Part shown: piece by piece, positions 61,497 through 64,000 of the stretch
How the letters are laid out: every line of letters starts with the position of its first letter
Position numbering within the stretch: position 1 is the first letter of the stretch
Source: Pedobacter cryoconitis
Lineage (GTDB): Bacteria > Bacteroidota > Bacteroidia > Sphingobacteriales > Sphingobacteriaceae
Assembly: GCA_019352875.1 (NCBI GenBank)
Contig: JAAAFW010000006.1
Coordinates: 334,352 to 398,351, forward strand
Direction of reading: 5' to 3'
Length of the DNA: 64,000 bases
Notes under the pieces: generated by a model
What the model saw: the letters and a program-made list of their open reading frames with translations, nothing else
Told to the model about the DNA's origin: nothing
The model's database searches: none
Translations under genes and position numbers: made by a program

Positions 61497-62885
61497 CTAT
61501 TTATTTTTTGCTTTCTGGTGGTCCTGGTATTGGCTGGAGAAAGATTTTTCAGCTATTTCAGGCATTTCCCTATATTTTCCCCACATCTTTTTGAAAAGCA
61601 GTTTCATGAAGAAATTTTTAACCTTGCCACCAAAAATGTCCATTCTGGAACGTTTGGCCATTCCCGCGTTCCAGACTTTCCAGCCCATATCCTCGGTTTT
61701 GGTATTCTCATGCTGTTCCACAGCGTCGCGGCGGTTCAGCAGCAGCATTTTATGAATATCTATTTTAACAGGGCAGACCTCAGAACACTTGCCACATAAA
61801 CTGGAGGCATAACTCAGGTGTTTAAAATCCTTCATACCCTGCAGATGCGGCGTGATGATAGAGCCGATTGGCCCGCTGTAAGTTGTATTATAAGTGTGGC
61901 CGCCGATGTTTTTATAAACCGGACAAGCATTCAGACAAGCACCACAACGGATGCAGTAAAGCGCTTGTCGCTGGTCCTTTTGGGCTAGCAGGTTCGTTCT
62001 TCCGTTATCCAGTAAGATCACATACATCTCCTGGGGACCATCAGACTCATGCGGCTGTCTCGGGCCACTTAAAATTGTATTGTAGACTGTTAGATTCTGT
62101 CCTGTGCCATGACTGGATAATAAAGGCCAGAAAAGATCCAGGTCGGCCATAGAAGGGATTACCTTTTCGATGCCAACAATGGCAATGTGTACTTTAGGAA
62201 ATGTTGTTGTCAGACGTGCATTACCCTCATTTTCAGTCAGTGCAATACTGCCTGTATCGGCGATCAGGAAATTGCCGCCGGTAATACCGATATCTGCAGT
62301 CAGGTATTTCTCCCGCAGCAGCTCTCTCGCTTTTTGTGTCAGTTGTTCCGGTGTATAATCCAGTGGAGTGCCAAATTTCTCATGAAAAAGCTTCGCAATA
62401 TCTTCTTTGCTCAGGTGCATCGCCGGCGTCACAATATGATAGGGCTTCTGCCCCAGAAGCTGGACAATATATTCACCCAGGTCACTTTCCAGTGAATCGA
62501 TGCCGTTCTGCTCCAGAAACTCGTTCAGATGAATTTCTTCGGTGGTCATCGATTTAGATTTGATAACCGATCTACCTCCGTTTTTGCGGATGATATTTAG
62601 AATCTCCTGCTGCGCTTCAGCCGCATCATTTGCCCAGATTACCTTGCCTCCGCGCCGTTGAAAGTTGGCCTCAAATTCCGGAAGGAATTTGTCCAGGTTC
62701 TCCATCACACGCCATTTGATCACATGGGCCTTCTTTTTGGAAGCCTCCAGGTTTGCAAACCTGGATAAACCGCGTTCAACAGCCACATTATATTTTCCAA
62801 TATTATGGTTAATTATATTGCGGTGATCCACATCAAATGCCTTCTCATCTGCCTTTACCAAAAACTCCTCAGCAATCTTCGTCAT
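61497..62885 (-). CDS. LutB-type iron-sulfur protein (LUD domain plus two 4Fe-4S clusters)
   Basis: The 462-residue protein has a LUD domain in its first 300 residues (GGRSVIKSKSMTTEEIHLNEFLEQNGI, GITGGNFLIADTGSIALTENEGN, THIAIVGIEK-like segment) and then two ferredoxin-like cysteine sets, CIRCGACLNACPVY and CGKCSEVCPVKID. This is the LutB/YkgF family of L-lactate oxidation complexes. LutA and LutC are not in the window. It is co-transcribed with the fused E1 gene. Confidence 0.92.
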   Translation of the reverse strand: MTKIAEEFLVKADEKAFDVDHRNIINHNIGKYNVAVERGLSRFANLEASKKKAHVIKWRVMENLDKFLPEFEANFQRRGGKVIWANDAAEAQQEILNIIRKNGGRSVIKSKSMTTEEIHLNEFLEQNGIDSLESDLGEYIVQLLGQKPYHIVTPAMHLSKEDIAKLFHEKFGTPLDYTPEQLTQKARELLREKYLTADIGITGGNFLIADTGSIALTENEGNARLTTTFPKVHIAIVGIEKVIPSMADLDLFWPLLSSHGTGQNLTVYNTILSGPRQPHESDGPQEMYVILLDNGRTNLLAQKDQRQALYCIRCGACLNACPVYKNIGGHTYNTTYSGPIGSIITPHLQGMKDFKHLSYASSLCGKCSEVCPVKIDIHKMLLLNRRDAVEQHENTKTEDMGWKVWNAGMAKRSRMDIFGGKVKNFFMKLLFKKMWGKYREMPEIAEKSFSSQYQDHQKAKNK

Positions 62886-62961
62886 GTTTCAAACTTAGAT
62901 AAAATTGTTACTATACACACAACAAGATAAAAATTTTATCAGTCTCAGCAGCACCATAAAC

Positions 62962-62994
62962 AAAAAAACCTGCCGTTTCGGGGCAGGTTTTTTT
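62962..62994. terminator. Intrinsic terminator downstream of the M28 peptidase gene
   Basis: AAACCTGCC (62966-62974) pairs with GGCAGGTTT (62982-62990), flanked by an A-run and a T-run so it reads as a terminator on both strands. It lies 8 bp beyond the M28 stop. Confidence 0.92.
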
Positions 62995-63001
62995 GTTTAT
63001 T

Positions 63002-64000
63002 TTATTGTGCCGTTTTAGGCGTTCCGTCTTCGTTCTTGTCAACTGCCGGTCTTTTAGCTCTGTTAGCCAGGTCCCAAGCGGTAAAATATACCAGTTGTGC
63101 CCTTTTGGCCAGCAGGTCGAAATGAATTTTCTCCACTTCATCTCCCGGTTGGTGGTAATCTTCATGTACACCGTTGAAATAGAAAATTACCGGGATACCA
63201 TGTTTAGCAAAGTTATAATGGTCAGAACGGTAATAGTACTGGTTAGGATCAGTCCTGTTGTTATAGGTCATGTCCAGATTTAATTTTGTGTAAGTCTCAT
63301 TTGCTTTAATACCGATCGCATTCAGATCAGAACTCAGCATGTCAGAACCAATGATATAGATGAACTCCGGATTTTGCTCATGTTCTTTATCAACACGGCC
63401 GATCATATCAATATTCAGGTTGGCGATTGTTTTATTCAGCGGGAATACCGGGTGTTCCGAATACCATTCAGAACCTAGAAGCCCTTTTTCCTCACCAACA
63501 ACTGTCATGAACAAGATACTTCTTTTAGGACCCTTACCGGCCTTTTTAGCTTTCGCAAAAGCATCTGCAATCATCAATACACCTGTTGTACCAGATCCAT
63601 CATCATCAGCACCATTGTTAACTTTATCTTCACCAGATAAGGTTAAACCGATATGGTCATAATGACCGGTAATAACTAATACTTCATTTTTAAGTACGGG
63701 ATCAGAGCCTTCCAGGAATCCCAGAACGTTTTCTGCCCTAACTTTTACCTCTTCTTTTACAGCAGAGCCGCTAACATTCAAGCGGAAAGCACGTGAGGCA
63801 GGTTTAACATCAGTATCTATCTGAGTTTTTAAAGCTGCAGCGGTAGTACCTGCCGACTTTAAGATTTCATCTGCAGTTGCAGGAGAAATCAGGATAGAAG
63901 GAAAGTTTAACATTTTCTCCATTCTGGCTCTTCTCTCTTCCGTTTTGAGGCCTACCTGACCAGCACCGGCATACATCGCTTTTAATTCCGGTGTCAGGTT
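63002..64000 (-). CDS. M28-family zinc peptidase, N-terminus outside the window
   Basis: The frame is open to the right edge, so the N-terminal part is missing. The visible 333 residues include a PA-like region (FPSILISPATADEIL) and the M28 catalytic domain: ITGHYDHIGL (first zinc ligand), NNGADDDGSGTTGVLMIADAF (bridging aspartate), TVVGEEKGLLGSEWYSEHP (catalytic glutamate and zinc ligand), NIDMIGRVD and YHQPGDEVEKI (last histidine). It is an exported or periplasmic aminopeptidase-like enzyme by family resemblance. A TonB- or secretion-signal cannot be judged from this fragment. Confidence 0.93.
   Translation of the reverse strand, partial: NLTPELKAMYAGAGQVGLKTEERRARMEKMLNFPSILISPATADEILKSAGTTAAALKTQIDTDVKPASRAFRLNVSGSAVKEEVKVRAENVLGFLEGSDPVLKNEVLVITGHYDHIGLTLSGEDKVNNGADDDGSGTTGVLMIADAFAKAKKAGKGPKRSILFMTVVGEEKGLLGSEWYSEHPVFPLNKTIANLNIDMIGRVDKEHEQNPEFIYIIGSDMLSSDLNAIGIKANETYTKLNLDMTYNNRTDPNQYYYRSDHYNFAKHGIPVIFYFNGVHEDYHQPGDEVEKIHFDLLAKRAQLVYFTAWDLANRAKRPAVDKNEDGTPKTAQ

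Noticed and set aside
1..64000. CRISPR arrays, tRNA/rRNA genes, insertion sequences, prophage genes, toxin-antitoxin pairs
   Set aside because: None was recognised by reading; no regularly spaced repeats, cloverleaf-like sequences or transposase genes were seen.

Overview
The window looks like chromosomal DNA of a Bacteroidota member, most likely Pedobacter or a close relative in Sphingobacteriaceae. The grounds are AT-rich intergenic DNA, few Shine-Dalgarno sequences, several TTG/GTG starts, -7 promoter elements of the TAnnTTTG type (best case upstream of gcvH, with a TTG 19 nt further up), two large outer-membrane beta-barrels with carboxypeptidase-regulatory-like N-termini, a DUF4292-type lipoprotein, and many PAS histidine kinases with SHNLR-type H-boxes. 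The species call is inference; no rRNA or tRNA gene was seen.

Layout. 1-10053 is a surface polysaccharide locus: a truncated RmlD-like reductase, a GT4 glycosyltransferase, an unrelated beta-barrel protein, then a tightly overlapping minus-strand operon (GT2, O-antigen polymerase/ligase-like, hexapeptide acetyltransferase, GT4) and a divergent initiating glycosyl-1-phosphate transferase. 10067-18340 is a dense signalling island: two paralogous membrane PAS proteins that stop right after the phospho-accepting DHp domain, placed in mirror-image operons with a methyltransferase and a nucleotidyltransferase, two complete soluble histidine kinases, a stand-alone receiver and a NarL-type regulator. 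18397-23995 is the most interesting block: a large outer-membrane barrel protein facing an operon of a small pilin-like protein, a PapD-like chaperone and a three-domain tip-like protein whose last domain resembles the pilin. I read this as a Bacteroidota chaperone-usher-like surface fibre system, with another histidine kinase next to it.

24928-28934 holds stress functions (PRC-barrel protein, small membrane protein, ankyrin protein, large-subunit catalase) and a small secreted protein. The intergenic DNA at 28348-29280 contains stacked palindromes, including two perfect DnaA boxes in inverted orientation, and a terminator with no visible gene in front of it. From 29281 the content is mostly housekeeping: glmS, dxs, glyA, a hybrid kinase, comF, rlmN, an RsuA-family pseudouridine synthase, then a long plus-strand run (amidohydrolase, nitronate monooxygenase-like, acylphosphatase, flippase, dut, DUF4292-like lipoprotein, EnvC-like protein, two TatA proteins, gatA, LysM lytic transglycosylase, ruvA, gcvH, VanZ, a glycine-rich barrel, feoAB, SprT-like). 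The right end carries a lipoprotein, a fused 2-oxoacid dehydrogenase E1, a LutB-type iron-sulfur protein and a truncated M28 peptidase, all on the minus strand.

Two intrinsic terminators lie inside the 5' end of the next gene (comF and the VanZ-like gene), which suggests attenuation or translation-transcription interplay at those junctions.
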